The position numbers and the translations under genes were made by a program. From NCBI GenBank assembly GCA_964579735.1, contig CAZOHH010000070.1, forward strand, positions 1 through 12,586: a DNA stretch of 12,586 nt. Direction: 5' to 3'. How positions within the stretch are numbered: position 1 is the stretch's first letter; every line of letters begins with the position of its first letter. Positions 1 to 7,216 of this stretch are shown piece after piece. The DNA is from CAILLO01 sp964579735 (GTDB lineage Bacteria > Bacillota > Clostridia > Saccharofermentanales > UBA5734). The notes below the pieces were generated by a model, which made no database searches, was not told where the DNA came from, and saw only the letters and a list, made by a program, of their open reading frames with translations.

Positions 1-120
1 GCGCCGACTCCGAAGCCGACCGCAGCGCCGACCCCCAAGCCGACCGCCGCTCCGACTCCGAAGCCTACCGCAGCGCCGACCCCCAAGCCGACCGCCGCAC
101 CGACTCCCAAGCCTACCGTT
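1..120 (+). repeat. Tandem 24-bp coding repeat with 48-bp higher-order period
   Basis: There are five 24-base units, each encoding A-P-T-P-K-P-T-A or a near variant. Two silent versions alternate. Units at 1-24, 49-72 and 97-120 use ACT for the first threonine, while units at 25-48 and 73-96 use ACC-CCC and are identical to each other over all 24 bases. The real duplication unit therefore appears to be 48 bases, expanded by slippage or unequal crossover. The array probably continues upstream of the window. Confidence 0.85.
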
Positions 121-177
121 GCCCCTACGGTCGCACCTACCGTGACCCCTGACGTCATTGGCGGAGCTACTGGCTGA
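1..177 (+). CDS. C-terminal end of a Pro/Thr/Lys-rich repeat protein (5' end outside window)
   Basis: Frame 1 is open from the first base to a TGA at 175-177 and gives 58 residues. The first 40 are five tandem copies of an eight-residue unit reading about APTPKPTA. The tail that follows has VAPT repeats and ends DVIGGATG. Low-complexity Pro/Thr/Lys stretches like this usually act as extended linkers or wall-spanning tails of secreted or surface proteins. No LPXTG motif or closing membrane helix is present, so the tail is not an obvious sortase substrate. The functional domain lies upstream of the window, so no function can be assigned. A hairpin terminator 38 bases downstream supports this being the true gene end. 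The main doubt is whether the frame is truly coding; strict 24-base periodicity and the clean stop before a terminator argue that it is. Confidence 0.7.
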   Translation, partial: APTPKPTAAPTPKPTAAPTPKPTAAPTPKPTAAPTPKPTVAPTVAPTVTPDVIGGATG

Positions 178-214
178 GTAGTCCAAGCATCAAGTAGAAC
201 ACACCCGAGGACAA

Positions 215-245
215 GAAAGACCCCGCCATTCCGGCGGGGTCTTTC
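215..245. terminator. Bidirectional rho-independent terminator
   Basis: A perfect inverted repeat pairs 215-227 with 233-245 (13 bp, GC-rich core CCCCGCC/GGCGGGG) around the five-base loop ATTCC. Its AAAG/CTTT flanks give a short T-run on each strand. It lies between the repeat-protein stop (177) and the convergent reductase stop (283), so it can end transcription from both sides. Confidence 0.9.
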
Positions 246-282
246 AACGTCTGTGCACCTTCCAGGCGACCGGGGGTCGACC

Positions 283-1416
283 TCAACCGAGGGCTGCCGC
301 GCTCTCCTTGAGCTGGTCGATGATGTGGAGCTTCTGCGGGCACTTCTCCTCGCACTCGCCGCACTCGATGCAGGCGGAGGCGTTCTTGCCGGGAACCCAG
401 GGGGACTTGCCGATGCCGGCATACCCTTCCATCGCGTATTCCTTCAGGCCATAGACCTTGTAATTGTTCATCATCCGGAAGATATGGGGGATGTTGACCT
501 CATGCGGGCAGGGCATGCAGTAATTGCAGCCGGTGCAGTACAGGTCGGCGAGGCGCTTGTTCTCCTCCATCATGGCGAGGATGCCGATCCGCTCCGCGTC
601 GGAAAGCGGCTGCAGGTTCGACACGATCTCCGCATTCTCCAACAGCTGCGACATGGCGCTCATGCCGGAGAGGATGATGTCGACATTCGGGTTCGAAGCG
701 ACGAAGCGCAGTCCCAGTTCGGCGGACGCCGTGACCTGGATGCCGCAGGCCGCCGCAAGTTCCTTCGGGAGACCGGAAATGCGGCCGCCGCCCAGGGGGC
801 CCATGACCGTGATTCCGAGTCCCTTGGATTTCGCGTAGGCCATGCCCTCCTCGTTGCTTCGGTCGAGCACGTTGTACTGGCACAGGACGCTCTCGAAGCA
901 ACCCAGGTCCACCAGTTTCGCGAGGTCCTCCGGGTGCTGCGAGTGGAAGGAGAAGGAGACGTGGCGGATCAATCCTTCGGCTTTGGCCTGTGCAGCTTCC
1001 TTGGACCAGCCACCGGCCTTGTCGATCTCCTGGAAGCCGTCGTAGCTGACGCCATGGAAGTGGTAGAAATCGATATGGTCGGTGCCAAGGCGTTCGAGCT
1101 GCTCCTCGAGGAGTCTGCGATAGTCGCCGGGCTTCTTGACGAGATGCCCCGGACTCTTCGAGGACACGACGACCTTGTCGCGGCGTCCGCCCTGAAGCGC
1201 CTTGCCGAGGACCTTCTCACTGTTTCCACCGTGATAGAAATAGGCCGTGTCATAGTAGTTCACGCCGAGATCGATGCCTTTATGCAGCATCTCGATCGCA
1301 GCGTCTTCATCCACGCTTTCCTTGCCATCCGCGTCACGCACCGTCGGGAGACGCATGCAGCCGAATCCCAGACGGGAGACCTTCACCTTCGAGTCGCCGA
1401 AAATCGCATAATTCAT
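283..1416 (-). CDS. Aldo/keto reductase with C-terminal 4Fe-4S ferredoxin domain
   Basis: The 377-residue protein combines an AKR (beta/alpha)8 barrel at about residues 1-285 with a C-terminal iron-sulfur domain. The barrel opens with the family signature LGFGCMRLP (residues 17-24). The expected catalytic tetrad is visible: D56 and Y59 in YDTAY, K87 in SSKSPG, and H121 in DFYHFH. The tail carries two cysteine clusters, C294/C297/C300/C303-P and C349/C352/C355/C359-P, which should bind two 4Fe-4S clusters. The family is common in anaerobes and probably links carbonyl reduction to ferredoxin or NAD(P)H; the substrate is unknown. The ATG at 1414-1416 was chosen over an upstream in-frame one because GGAGGA precedes it at proper spacing and the family begins here (MNYAIFGDSKVKVS). 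It is convergent with the repeat protein and divergent from the repressor gene, so it is probably monocistronic. Confidence 0.93.
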   Translation of the reverse strand: MNYAIFGDSKVKVSRLGFGCMRLPTVRDADGKESVDEDAAIEMLHKGIDLGVNYYDTAYFYHGGNSEKVLGKALQGGRRDKVVVSSKSPGHLVKKPGDYRRLLEEQLERLGTDHIDFYHFHGVSYDGFQEIDKAGGWSKEAAQAKAEGLIRHVSFSFHSQHPEDLAKLVDLGCFESVLCQYNVLDRSNEEGMAYAKSKGLGITVMGPLGGGRISGLPKELAAACGIQVTASAELGLRFVASNPNVDIILSGMSAMSQLLENAEIVSNLQPLSDAERIGILAMMEENKRLADLYCTGCNYCMPCPHEVNIPHIFRMMNNYKVYGLKEYAMEGYAGIGKSPWVPGKNASACIECGECEEKCPQKLHIIDQLKESAAALG

Positions 1417-1435
1417 GTCAGTTCCTCCGCAAGGC

Positions 1436-1441
1436 ATTATA
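1436..1441 (-). promoter_or_regulatory. -10 box of the aldo/keto reductase promoter
   Basis: The minus strand reads a perfect TATAAT 19 bases upstream of the reductase start codon, with the GGAGGA ribosome site between them. No good -35 match is seen at 17 bases, where TCCCCG stands, so an activator or a non-canonical contact may be needed. The transcript leader would be short. Confidence 0.5.
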
Positions 1442-1511
1442 ACGCAGAACCATGGATACGGGGAGAGGAGTTTCTGTAACATCCTGGCGTTGCGGGAAGA
1501 GTCGACCCCCC

Positions 1512-1540
1512 TTGACGCCGGTCGATGTGAGCGCGAAAAT
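1512..1540 (+). promoter_or_regulatory. Candidate promoter for the repressor-dehydrogenase unit
   Basis: TTGACG at 1512-1517 is followed after 17 bases by GAAAAT at 1535-1540, which matches four of six -10 positions. This would give a leader of roughly 130 bases before the ATG at 1679. The -10 is not strong, so the call is tentative. An imperfect dyad starts directly downstream of it. Confidence 0.4.
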
Positions 1541-1576
1541 GGTTTCGAGACTCAACCACAGGTTGAATACGAAAAC
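1541..1576. promoter_or_regulatory. Imperfect dyad, possible operator of the XRE-type regulator
   Basis: TCAACC at 1552-1557 and GGTTGA at 1561-1566 form a perfect 6-bp inverted repeat around ACA. Outer arms GGTTTCG (1541-1547) and CGAAAAC (1570-1576) are also nearly complementary, offset by about one base. The element starts immediately after the candidate -10 (1535-1540) and precedes the regulator gene, where an autoregulatory XRE operator is often found. It could instead form a hairpin in the leader RNA. Confidence 0.35.
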
Positions 1577-1678
1577 TCTCCAAACGCTCGATAGACATCC
1601 GCTCGCTCCCGCTCCACGATGAGGGCATCCCACCACCGCCCCGGAGAAGATCCGCGGCACACGCCCAGGAGGCCTGAC

Positions 1679-2443
1679 ATGGACGAATTCAAGGAACGCC
1701 TCGCACAACTCCGCAAGACCGCGCAACTGACCCAGGACGCACTGGCCGCGAAACTCGGCGTCACGTACCAGGCCGTCTCCAAGTGGGAGACCGGCTCCTG
1801 CTACCCCGACGTCACGCTTCTCCCGAAGATCGCCAATGTGTTCGGCACTACCGTGGACTTCCTTCTCGGTGGCGTGCAGCCGGAACCGGCTTCGAGTCCA
1901 GCCGTCGAAGCACCCGAATCCTTTGCCTCGCCCGCGGTTCCCGATTCGAACGAACCGGTGCCCGACCTTATCGTCGACAGTCCTGGCGATCTCGAAATCC
2001 GCGTCTTCTGCAAGGGAAGGCAGGTCGCTGACGCCAAGGTCTCCGGCACCATCACGGTCCGTCTCCTTGGCAGGGTGCGCGATATCTCCTGCGACGCCTC
2101 GCTCGTGTGCGAGGAAGTCGAGGGTGACGTTGCCGTGCAGGGCAGCCTCGAGTGCCGCGGAGATATCGGCGGCGACGTCTCGGTCACCGGGAACCTTCGC
2201 TGCAAGGGTGAAATCGGCGGCGACGCATCGGTCGGCGGAAATTTCGAAGGTACAGGCGATATCGGAGGCGACGTTTCAGCCGGGGGCAATCTCATGTGCA
2301 CCGGCGATATCGGCGGGGATGTGTCGGCGGGGGGCGGCCTCGTCTGTCAGGGCGACATCGGAGGCGACGTCTCCGCCCAGCAGGTCAGCGCTGACCGCAT
2401 CGACGGCGACATCCGTGCGACGGACGTGCGGAGAGGCCGTTGA
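1679..2443 (+). CDS. XRE-family HTH regulator fused to a bactofilin-like beta-solenoid repeat domain
   Basis: The protein has 254 residues. Residues 5-64 are a Cro/C1-type HTH: RLAQLRKTAQLTQDALAAKL leads into VTYQAVSKWETG and ends VDFLLGG. A Pro/Ser/Ala-rich linker (about 66-98) joins it to a C-terminal domain built on 16-residue repeats. Five clean units start at residues 161, 177, 193, 209 and 225, each close to GDIGGDVSxxGNLxC, with degenerate units before and after. Such short-period Gly/Asp/Val repeats are typical of right-handed beta-helices of the bactofilin (DUF583) type, which polymerise. Cysteines 159, 175, 207 and 223 occupy the same repeat position. The ATG at 1679 follows AGGAGG by six bases and starts the HTH directly; an upstream in-frame ATG at 1619 lacks such a site. 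The protein probably binds DNA and may oligomerise through the solenoid. Its target is unknown, possibly its own promoter. Confidence 0.85.
   Translation: MDEFKERLAQLRKTAQLTQDALAAKLGVTYQAVSKWETGSCYPDVTLLPKIANVFGTTVDFLLGGVQPEPASSPAVEAPESFASPAVPDSNEPVPDLIVDSPGDLEIRVFCKGRQVADAKVSGTITVRLLGRVRDISCDASLVCEEVEGDVAVQGSLECRGDIGGDVSVTGNLRCKGEIGGDASVGGNFEGTGDIGGDVSAGGNLMCTGDIGGDVSAGGGLVCQGDIGGDVSAQQVSADRIDGDIRATDVRRGR
2159..2398 (+). repeat. Five tandem 48-bp coding repeats (16-residue solenoid turns)
   Basis: Units start at 2159, 2207, 2255, 2303 and 2351. Each begins GGN-GAY/GAA-ATC-GGN-GGN-GAC and differs mostly at third codon positions and in the last six codons. The high protein identity with silent divergence indicates selection on the repeat rather than very recent duplication. 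Confidence 0.85.
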
Positions 2444-2444
2444 A

Positions 2445-3209
2445 ATGAGGCGGGCGATCGTCATCGGCGCGAGCAGCGGCATCGGGAGGGAGTTGGCGAT
2501 AGGTCTTGCGAAGGACGGCTATGCCCTGGGAATCGCGGCGCGGCGCGTGGAGCTGCTGGAGCAGCTGCGGACCGAGCTGCGTACCGGTCGGGGAGAGGAA
2601 TCGGGCGCTGCATCAGGGGCCGGTGTGCTCCCGGAGACGCTCGTTCAGTACATGGACGTCGCCCGCCCGGAAGAGTCCGTCGCGCAGTTGGCCGAGATGA
2701 TCCGCGGAATGGGCGGCGTCGACCTCGTCATCCTCTCGTCCGGCATCGGACACATCAACCCGGATCTCGACTGGACGTTGGAGAAGCGGACCCTCGAAGT
2801 CAACGTCCTCGGAATCACGGCACTGGTCGATGCCGCGATGAGGCATTTCCTGGAAGCGGGCGCGGGACACCTCGTGGTCCTTTCCTCGGTCGCCGCCCTG
2901 CGCGGCAGCGCCGAAGCGCCGGCCTACAACGCCTCCAAGGCCTACCTCTCGAATTACCTGGAAGGCATGCGCTGCCTCGTCGCACGGAAACGTCGCAACG
3001 TCTTCGTCACGGACGTGCGCCCTGGCCTGGTCGACACCGCCATGGCGCAGGGGGAGGGCCTGTTCTGGGTCCAGCCGCCTGCGAAGGCCGCCGCCCAGAT
3101 CCTGCATGCGATCCGAAGGAAACGGCGCATCGTCTATGTCACGCACCGCTGGGCACTCGTCGCCGGCCTGCTGACGGTCCTGCCGGAGTGGCTGTATCGC
3201 AAGCTCTAG
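2445..3209 (+). CDS. Short-chain dehydrogenase/reductase (SDR)
   Basis: The 254-residue protein has a classical SDR Rossmann fold. The nucleotide-binding motif GASSGIG is at residues 8-14, and an NAG-like segment SSGIG follows at 98-102. The catalytic set is N120, S148 (VVLSSVA), Y161 and K165 (YNASK), with RPG at 192-194. The pair A31/A32-R33-R34 after the second strand suggests NADPH preference. The C-terminus is basic and hydrophobic (ALVAGLLTVLPEWLYRKL), possibly membrane-associated as in some SDRs acting on lipids or sterols. It starts at an ATG one base after the stop of the HTH-solenoid gene, with GGAGAGG at 2430-2436 inside the end of that gene, so the two are translationally coupled. 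The substrate is not evident. The gene ends just before the assembly gap, so further operon members may be missing. Confidence 0.9.
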   Translation: MRRAIVIGASSGIGRELAIGLAKDGYALGIAARRVELLEQLRTELRTGRGEESGAASGAGVLPETLVQYMDVARPEESVAQLAEMIRGMGGVDLVILSSGIGHINPDLDWTLEKRTLEVNVLGITALVDAAMRHFLEAGAGHLVVLSSVAALRGSAEAPAYNASKAYLSNYLEGMRCLVARKRRNVFVTDVRPGLVDTAMAQGEGLFWVQPPAKAAAQILHAIRRKRRIVYVTHRWALVAGLLTVLPEWLYRKL

Positions 3210-3217
3210 CCGGCACG

Positions 3218-3317
3218 NNNNNNNNNNNNNNNNNNNNNNNNNNNNNNNNNNNNNNNNNNNNNNNNNNNNNNNNNNNNNNNNNNNNNNNNNNNNNNNNNNN
3301 NNNNNNNNNNNNNNNNN
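3218..3317. other. Assembly gap (100 Ns)
   Basis: Exactly 100 Ns lie between the dehydrogenase stop and the glycosidase stop. A round 100 is the usual convention for a scaffold gap of unknown length. Genes, terminators or an insertion sequence could be hidden here, so the apparent closeness of the two flanking genes should not be trusted. Confidence 0.97.
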
Positions 3318-3333
3318 CGTGTAGAGAGTCCGG

Positions 3334-5403
3334 TCAGTGCGCCCGCTCGAACACGCGGATTCCAAAGCCGGGAAGCGCGACGACTCCGTCCGCGACGAGG
3401 TCGCCCGAGAGCATGTCCTTGAGAGGTTTCCCGTCCCTGGTATGAACGGTGCGCGGTTCGGGAGCGAAGTTGAGCACAAAAACGAAGTCCTTCGTTCCGT
3501 CCGTTCGCAACTGGGCCGTCACGCCATCCGGCAGGTCTGCATCGATGGCCCGCAACAGCCCCATCCGCGACACCAGACCGCCGAGGAAATCCGATTCGAA
3601 GTCGGCGTTGTTGCGGAAGGCGACGAAATAGGCCTGGCCCTTCCCGAAATCGTTCACGGTCAGAGCCGGACGACCTGCATAGAAGTCGGCATCGTAGACG
3701 GCGAGGACCTGGGCCGTCTCCGCATGCACCAGGTCGCACAACTGCCGCACGTCATAGGTCCGGCCTGGCTCGATTCCAGCGTCGGCGGATACCACCCGCA
3801 CACGGCCGACATCGCCGTCATACAGCCCGTCCGTCTCCTCGTCCCAGATGCCGAGGACCTTTCTCAGCGGTCCGGGGAAGCCACCCAGGAAACATAGGTC
3901 GTTCTCGTCCACGAACCCGCTGCAATAGGTCGCGACGAACGTCCCGCCCCGTGCGACGAACGCCTCGATGCGCTCCGCCACGCCGGGCTTGAGCATGTAC
4001 AGCATCGGCGCCACGAGCAGACGATATCCGTCGAATCCACACTCCGAGGATACGACGTCCACCGGCACGCCACGCTTCCAGAAGGCTTCATAATATCTCT
4101 TGGCGGTGGCCTCGTATTCCTTGTGCCGGTTGTTCAGACCCAGCGCATCGCGCAGCGCCCATTCGTTCTCCCAGTCGTAGATCAGGGCGACGTCGGGGCG
4201 AACCGAGGTTCCGACGACCGCGTCCAGTTTCGACAGGGCCTCGCCGACCTCCGCCACGTCCCGGAACACGCGGGTGTGCTCGTGACCGCAGTGGTCGACC
4301 ACGGCGCCGTGGAGTTTCTCCGAACTGCCGCGGCTCTTGCGCCACTGGAAGTACTGCACCGAATCCGACCCATGCGCGACCGCCTGAAGCGAGGAAAGCA
4401 AATGCATTCCCGGACGCTTCAGTTTCGACACCGGCTGCCAGTTGGTCATGCTCGGGGTGCTTTCCATGAGCAGGAACGGCTTTCCACCCTTCAGCGAGCG
4501 GTTGATGTCATGCACGAAGGCGATGTCGGACGCGAGTTCGGCATCGCTCCTTTCGCCGTGCCAGGTCGGGTAGTTGTCCCAGGAGACCACGTCCAGCTCT
4601 TTGGCGAACTTCCACGGGTCGAATCCGGGATAGGTTCCCATGAGGTTGACCGTCACCGGGACATTCGGCGTCAGCTCGCGCAGCGGCGAGGACTCGGCCT
4701 TGAAGAAATCGATGGTCTGATGGGTCACGAAGCGCATCCAGTCGAGGTTCTGGGCATGGACGAACCTCTCTCCGATTCTGGACGGCGATTCGATCTGGGA
4801 CCAATCCGTGTACGTGTGGCTCCAGAAGGACGTCCACCAGGCCTGATTCAGCGCATCGAGGTCTCCGTGGTATCTCTCCTTGAGCCAGTCGCGGAAGGCA
4901 TCCTGGCACAGCGGGCAGTGGCACTCCCCGCCGTACTCGTTCGAGACATGCCAGAGGAGCAGGGCGGGGTGGTCCTTGTAGCGCTCCGCCAGCTTCCGGT
5001 TGACCGCCTGGGTCCTCGCCCGGTAGGCGGGAGACGTGTAGCAGTGGTTGTGGCGCTCTCCGTGAAGCTGACGTCGACGCTCCCCGTCCACGCGAAGCAC
5101 TTCCGGGTATTTCTGCGACAGCCAGGCCGGACGCGCCCCGCTCGGAGTCGCCAGAACGGCGAAGGCGCCTTGAGCCGCCAGCCGGTCCATGATTTCGTCC
5201 AGCCAGGAGAAGTCGAAGCGGCCCTCTTCCGGTTCGAGCGCGGTCCAGGAGAAGATGCCGATCGACATCGCATTGCATTGTGCAAGCTTCATCAATCGGA
5301 AGTCCTCGTCCCAGATCCCGGGCACGTCCTTCCACTGGTCGGGGTTGTAGTCGCCTCCGTGCAGGAAACGGGGCAGCTTCGGATTCATGGGTTCGTACTT
5401 CAT
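3334..5403 (-). CDS. GH42 beta-galactosidase
   Basis: The 689-residue protein is a full-length family 42 glycoside hydrolase that cleaves terminal beta-galactosides. The (beta/alpha)8 domain covers about residues 10-390. It holds GGDYNPDQW near the start, the acid/base E156 in WHVSNEYGG and the nucleophile E314 in LLMESTPS. Cysteines C121, C161, C163 and C166 match the structural zinc cluster known in thermophilic GH42 enzymes. A Rossmann-like trimerisation domain (about 395-610) and a small C-terminal beta domain follow. There is no signal peptide, so it acts in the cytoplasm on imported oligosaccharides. The ATG at 5401-5403 follows a near-perfect GGAGGTGA site on the minus strand; an upstream in-frame ATG at 5445 has none. 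It is divergent from the first acyltransferase-like gene; the next gene downstream lies beyond the gap. Confidence 0.95.
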   Translation of the reverse strand: MKYEPMNPKLPRFLHGGDYNPDQWKDVPGIWDEDFRLMKLAQCNAMSIGIFSWTALEPEEGRFDFSWLDEIMDRLAAQGAFAVLATPSGARPAWLSQKYPEVLRVDGERRRQLHGERHNHCYTSPAYRARTQAVNRKLAERYKDHPALLLWHVSNEYGGECHCPLCQDAFRDWLKERYHGDLDALNQAWWTSFWSHTYTDWSQIESPSRIGERFVHAQNLDWMRFVTHQTIDFFKAESSPLRELTPNVPVTVNLMGTYPGFDPWKFAKELDVVSWDNYPTWHGERSDAELASDIAFVHDINRSLKGGKPFLLMESTPSMTNWQPVSKLKRPGMHLLSSLQAVAHGSDSVQYFQWRKSRGSSEKLHGAVVDHCGHEHTRVFRDVAEVGEALSKLDAVVGTSVRPDVALIYDWENEWALRDALGLNNRHKEYEATAKRYYEAFWKRGVPVDVVSSECGFDGYRLLVAPMLYMLKPGVAERIEAFVARGGTFVATYCSGFVDENDLCFLGGFPGPLRKVLGIWDEETDGLYDGDVGRVRVVSADAGIEPGRTYDVRQLCDLVHAETAQVLAVYDADFYAGRPALTVNDFGKGQAYFVAFRNNADFESDFLGGLVSRMGLLRAIDADLPDGVTAQLRTDGTKDFVFVLNFAPEPRTVHTRDGKPLKDMLSGDLVADGVVALPGFGIRVFERAH

Positions 5404-5434
5404 GGCGGAATCACCTCCAAATGGATATATTCCG

Positions 5435-5440
5435 AGTATA
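5435..5440 (-). promoter_or_regulatory. Candidate -10 box for the GH42 gene
   Basis: The minus strand carries TATACT (five of six consensus bases) 31 bases upstream of the start codon. No convincing -35 lies 16-18 bases further up. The surrounding AT-rich bases, including GTATAC and GGATATATTCC, are weakly palindromic and could bind a sugar-responsive repressor, but no regulator gene is adjacent. Confidence 0.35.
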
Positions 5441-5473
5441 CACATGATGGACTACTCCCGTACCCATTGTTCC

Positions 5474-5502
5474 TTGACACCCCACCGGCTACAGTACAAG
5501 AT
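5474..5502 (+). promoter_or_regulatory. Promoter of the first acyltransferase-like gene
   Basis: A perfect -35 TTGACA (5474-5479), a 17-base spacer and CAAGAT as -10 (5497-5502) lie about 80 bases before the ATG at 5584. The same boxes at the same spacing stand before the paralogue at 7126-7154. The -10 is weak by consensus, but its duplication supports function. Confidence 0.6.
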
Positions 5503-5583
5503 GAATTCAGCCGCATCGCGTGCGGTCCGCACCGATAAGGCTTCATATCACGACCATAGTGGCTCCTTGAATGGGAGGGCGTC

Positions 5584-7083
5584 ATGAGGAAGAACAGCGT
5601 ACTCGTCAAGGACCCGGTCTCCCGGGCCCACAAGCGTCATAGGGTTCCGAAGGAAAAGACCTCCCGAGCGCTGCTCGCCGTCAGCCGTCTCACGATTCGG
5701 GCGTATCTACACGGCACCCTGCGTTTCCGAAAGATCGAACTGCGCTCGCCCGAAGCCGTCGTCGACGCCTACCGCGACTTCCAGCAGGGAAGGACGCGCC
5801 TGATCGTGGCCTTCCGCCACCCTTATGGCGACGAAGCCCAGCTCCTCTTCCACGTCTTCAACAACCTGCTCCCGCGGTCCGCCCGCGTCCTCCATCGCCG
5901 GCTTCGCCACGGCACCCATATCCGCATCATGCACGACTACGCCCGCCCGCTCTGGGGCGATCTGTTCCTCCGTCAGGTCCTTCCCCGAATCGGCGCCGTG
6001 CCCGTCTACCGCGTCAAGTTCGACTCGGCTCGCCTCAAGCTGATCCGCTCCATCCTCCTCGACGACCGGTATCCCCTCGCCCTCGCCCCGGAAGGCCAGG
6101 TCTCCTACCGCAGCGAGACCCTGCCGCGAATCGAACAGGGCACCGTGCGCATGGGCTTCTGGTGCGTCAAGGACCTCGAGAAGGCCGAGCGTCCCGAGCA
6201 CGTCAAGATCCTGCCGCTGTCCGTCCATTACCGCTTCGACCCCCGCGACCAGAAGAAGCTCTGGCAGATCCTCGACCAGCTCGACGCCACCTGCGGCTTC
6301 GCGGGCTCCCCCGTTCTCGCCCGGTTCCGCAAGGAGCCCTCCACGCTCGAGGGGCTGCAGCGGCGCATCGACAACCTCGAGAACCGCGTCCTCGAGGTCG
6401 CCGAAGCATTCTACGCCGGCTCCTTCGGCTACGTCCCCGCCCCCGTTCCCCTTGCCGGCTCGCCCGACGCGCCCGCGACCGTCTCCACCGTCGAGGCCGC
6501 CGCCGCGCGCCGCAAACGCTGGGACATCCTCCAGGAGGTCGCCCTGCTCACCGCCGAGAACGCCCTCGGCCTCTCTCCCTTCAACGTGCCGGAACCCGGG
6601 GACCGCAACGCCGCGGACCCGAACGACCCCATCGAGCGGATCTATCGGATCCGTCAGGAATGCTGGGACCGGATCTACCCCGTGACGCCCGCCGACGGTT
6701 TCTCCCGGCTCGAGACCTCGCTCCAGGGCCGTCGTACCGGCGAGGCCTGGTATGCGATGCGCCATATGGAATTCGTCGACCTCGTGTACTACCTGGACCC
6801 CGACTACCAGCGCGGTCCGAACGGGGAGGGTCCGGTCTTCGACCGTCAGGTCGAGGCCGTCATCAGCCTCGCCGACCTGATCTCCCGCCTCATGGGAGGG
6901 GACTTCACCAACCGGCTCAACGTGATCCGCAAGCACGCGGTGATCATCCCGGCGCCCCTGCTCGACCTGAACGACTACAACGTCCCGGGCACCAAGGTCG
7001 GTTATGCCGTCTGCCAGGAAGCCACGGACGAACTCCGTCGCCGCTTCGACGACAGCATCCGCGCAGCCATGGACGACCGCTGA
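5584..7083 (+). CDS. PlsC-like (LPLAT) acyltransferase-domain protein with unknown C-terminal domain, copy 1
   Basis: The 499-residue protein has an N-terminal region (about 68-220) resembling glycerophosphate and lysophospholipid acyltransferases. LIVAFRHPYGDE (H79, D83, E84) stands where motif I, NHX4D, is expected. GAVPVYR (137-143) corresponds to motif II. LAPEGQVSYRS (167-177) matches motif III, and ILPLSVHY (209-216) motif IV. A helical linker (about 256-280) and a low-complexity stretch (283-308) lead to a C-terminal domain I do not recognise, with ERIYRIRQECWDRIYP (351-366) and RRTGEAWYAMRHMEFVDLVYYLD (383-405). Motif I has aspartate one residue early, or glutamate at the usual position. 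The likely role is acyl transfer to a lysolipid or glycolipid at the membrane, inferred from the domain only. The ATG at 5584 follows GGGAGGG by four bases. It has its own promoter and a close paralogue immediately downstream. Confidence 0.75.
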   Translation: MRKNSVLVKDPVSRAHKRHRVPKEKTSRALLAVSRLTIRAYLHGTLRFRKIELRSPEAVVDAYRDFQQGRTRLIVAFRHPYGDEAQLLFHVFNNLLPRSARVLHRRLRHGTHIRIMHDYARPLWGDLFLRQVLPRIGAVPVYRVKFDSARLKLIRSILLDDRYPLALAPEGQVSYRSETLPRIEQGTVRMGFWCVKDLEKAERPEHVKILPLSVHYRFDPRDQKKLWQILDQLDATCGFAGSPVLARFRKEPSTLEGLQRRIDNLENRVLEVAEAFYAGSFGYVPAPVPLAGSPDAPATVSTVEAAAARRKRWDILQEVALLTAENALGLSPFNVPEPGDRNAADPNDPIERIYRIRQECWDRIYPVTPADGFSRLETSLQGRRTGEAWYAMRHMEFVDLVYYLDPDYQRGPNGEGPVFDRQVEAVISLADLISRLMGGDFTNRLNVIRKHAVIIPAPLLDLNDYNVPGTKVGYAVCQEATDELRRRFDDSIRAAMDDR

Positions 7084-7125
7084 TCCGAACCTGCCTCGGA
7101 CACCCTTGCGAACCGTCCCTTCTCC

Positions 7126-7154
7126 TTGACACCCCCCACTCCCGGTGACAAGAT
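7126..7154 (+). promoter_or_regulatory. Promoter of the second acyltransferase-like gene and the MFS gene
   Basis: TTGACA (7126-7131), a 17-base spacer and CAAGAT (7149-7154), with TGA directly before the -10 giving an extended -10. The 13 bases TCCTTGACACCCC and the eight bases ACAAGATG are shared with the promoter at 5474-5502, while the middle of the spacer differs. Confidence 0.6.
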
Positions 7155-7216
7155 GGGCGTAGCCCGATATGCCTCTCTTCCGCTTCATCGCGCCCTTTTC
7201 TTCAGGAGGGCCTCGT

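Noticed and set aside
1..120. CRISPR-like reading of the short tandem repeats
   Set aside because: There are no spacers; the units are contiguous, in frame and encode a Pro-rich peptide repeat.
253..1479. 408-codon plus-strand ORF opposite the aldo/keto reductase
   Set aside because: It is antisense to a gene with full AKR and ferredoxin motifs, shows no domain of its own, and long antisense ORFs are expected in GC-rich DNA.
3209..3334. Convergent arrangement of the dehydrogenase and GH42 genes
   Set aside because: The 100-N gap means the true distance and content between them are unknown.
4123..5538. 471-codon plus-strand ORF opposite GH42
   Set aside because: It is a shadow of the GH42 frame and would also run through the divergent promoter region.
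7084..7100. TCCGA/TCGGA inverted repeat after the first acyltransferase gene
   Set aside because: Five pairs without a T-run are too weak to call a terminator.
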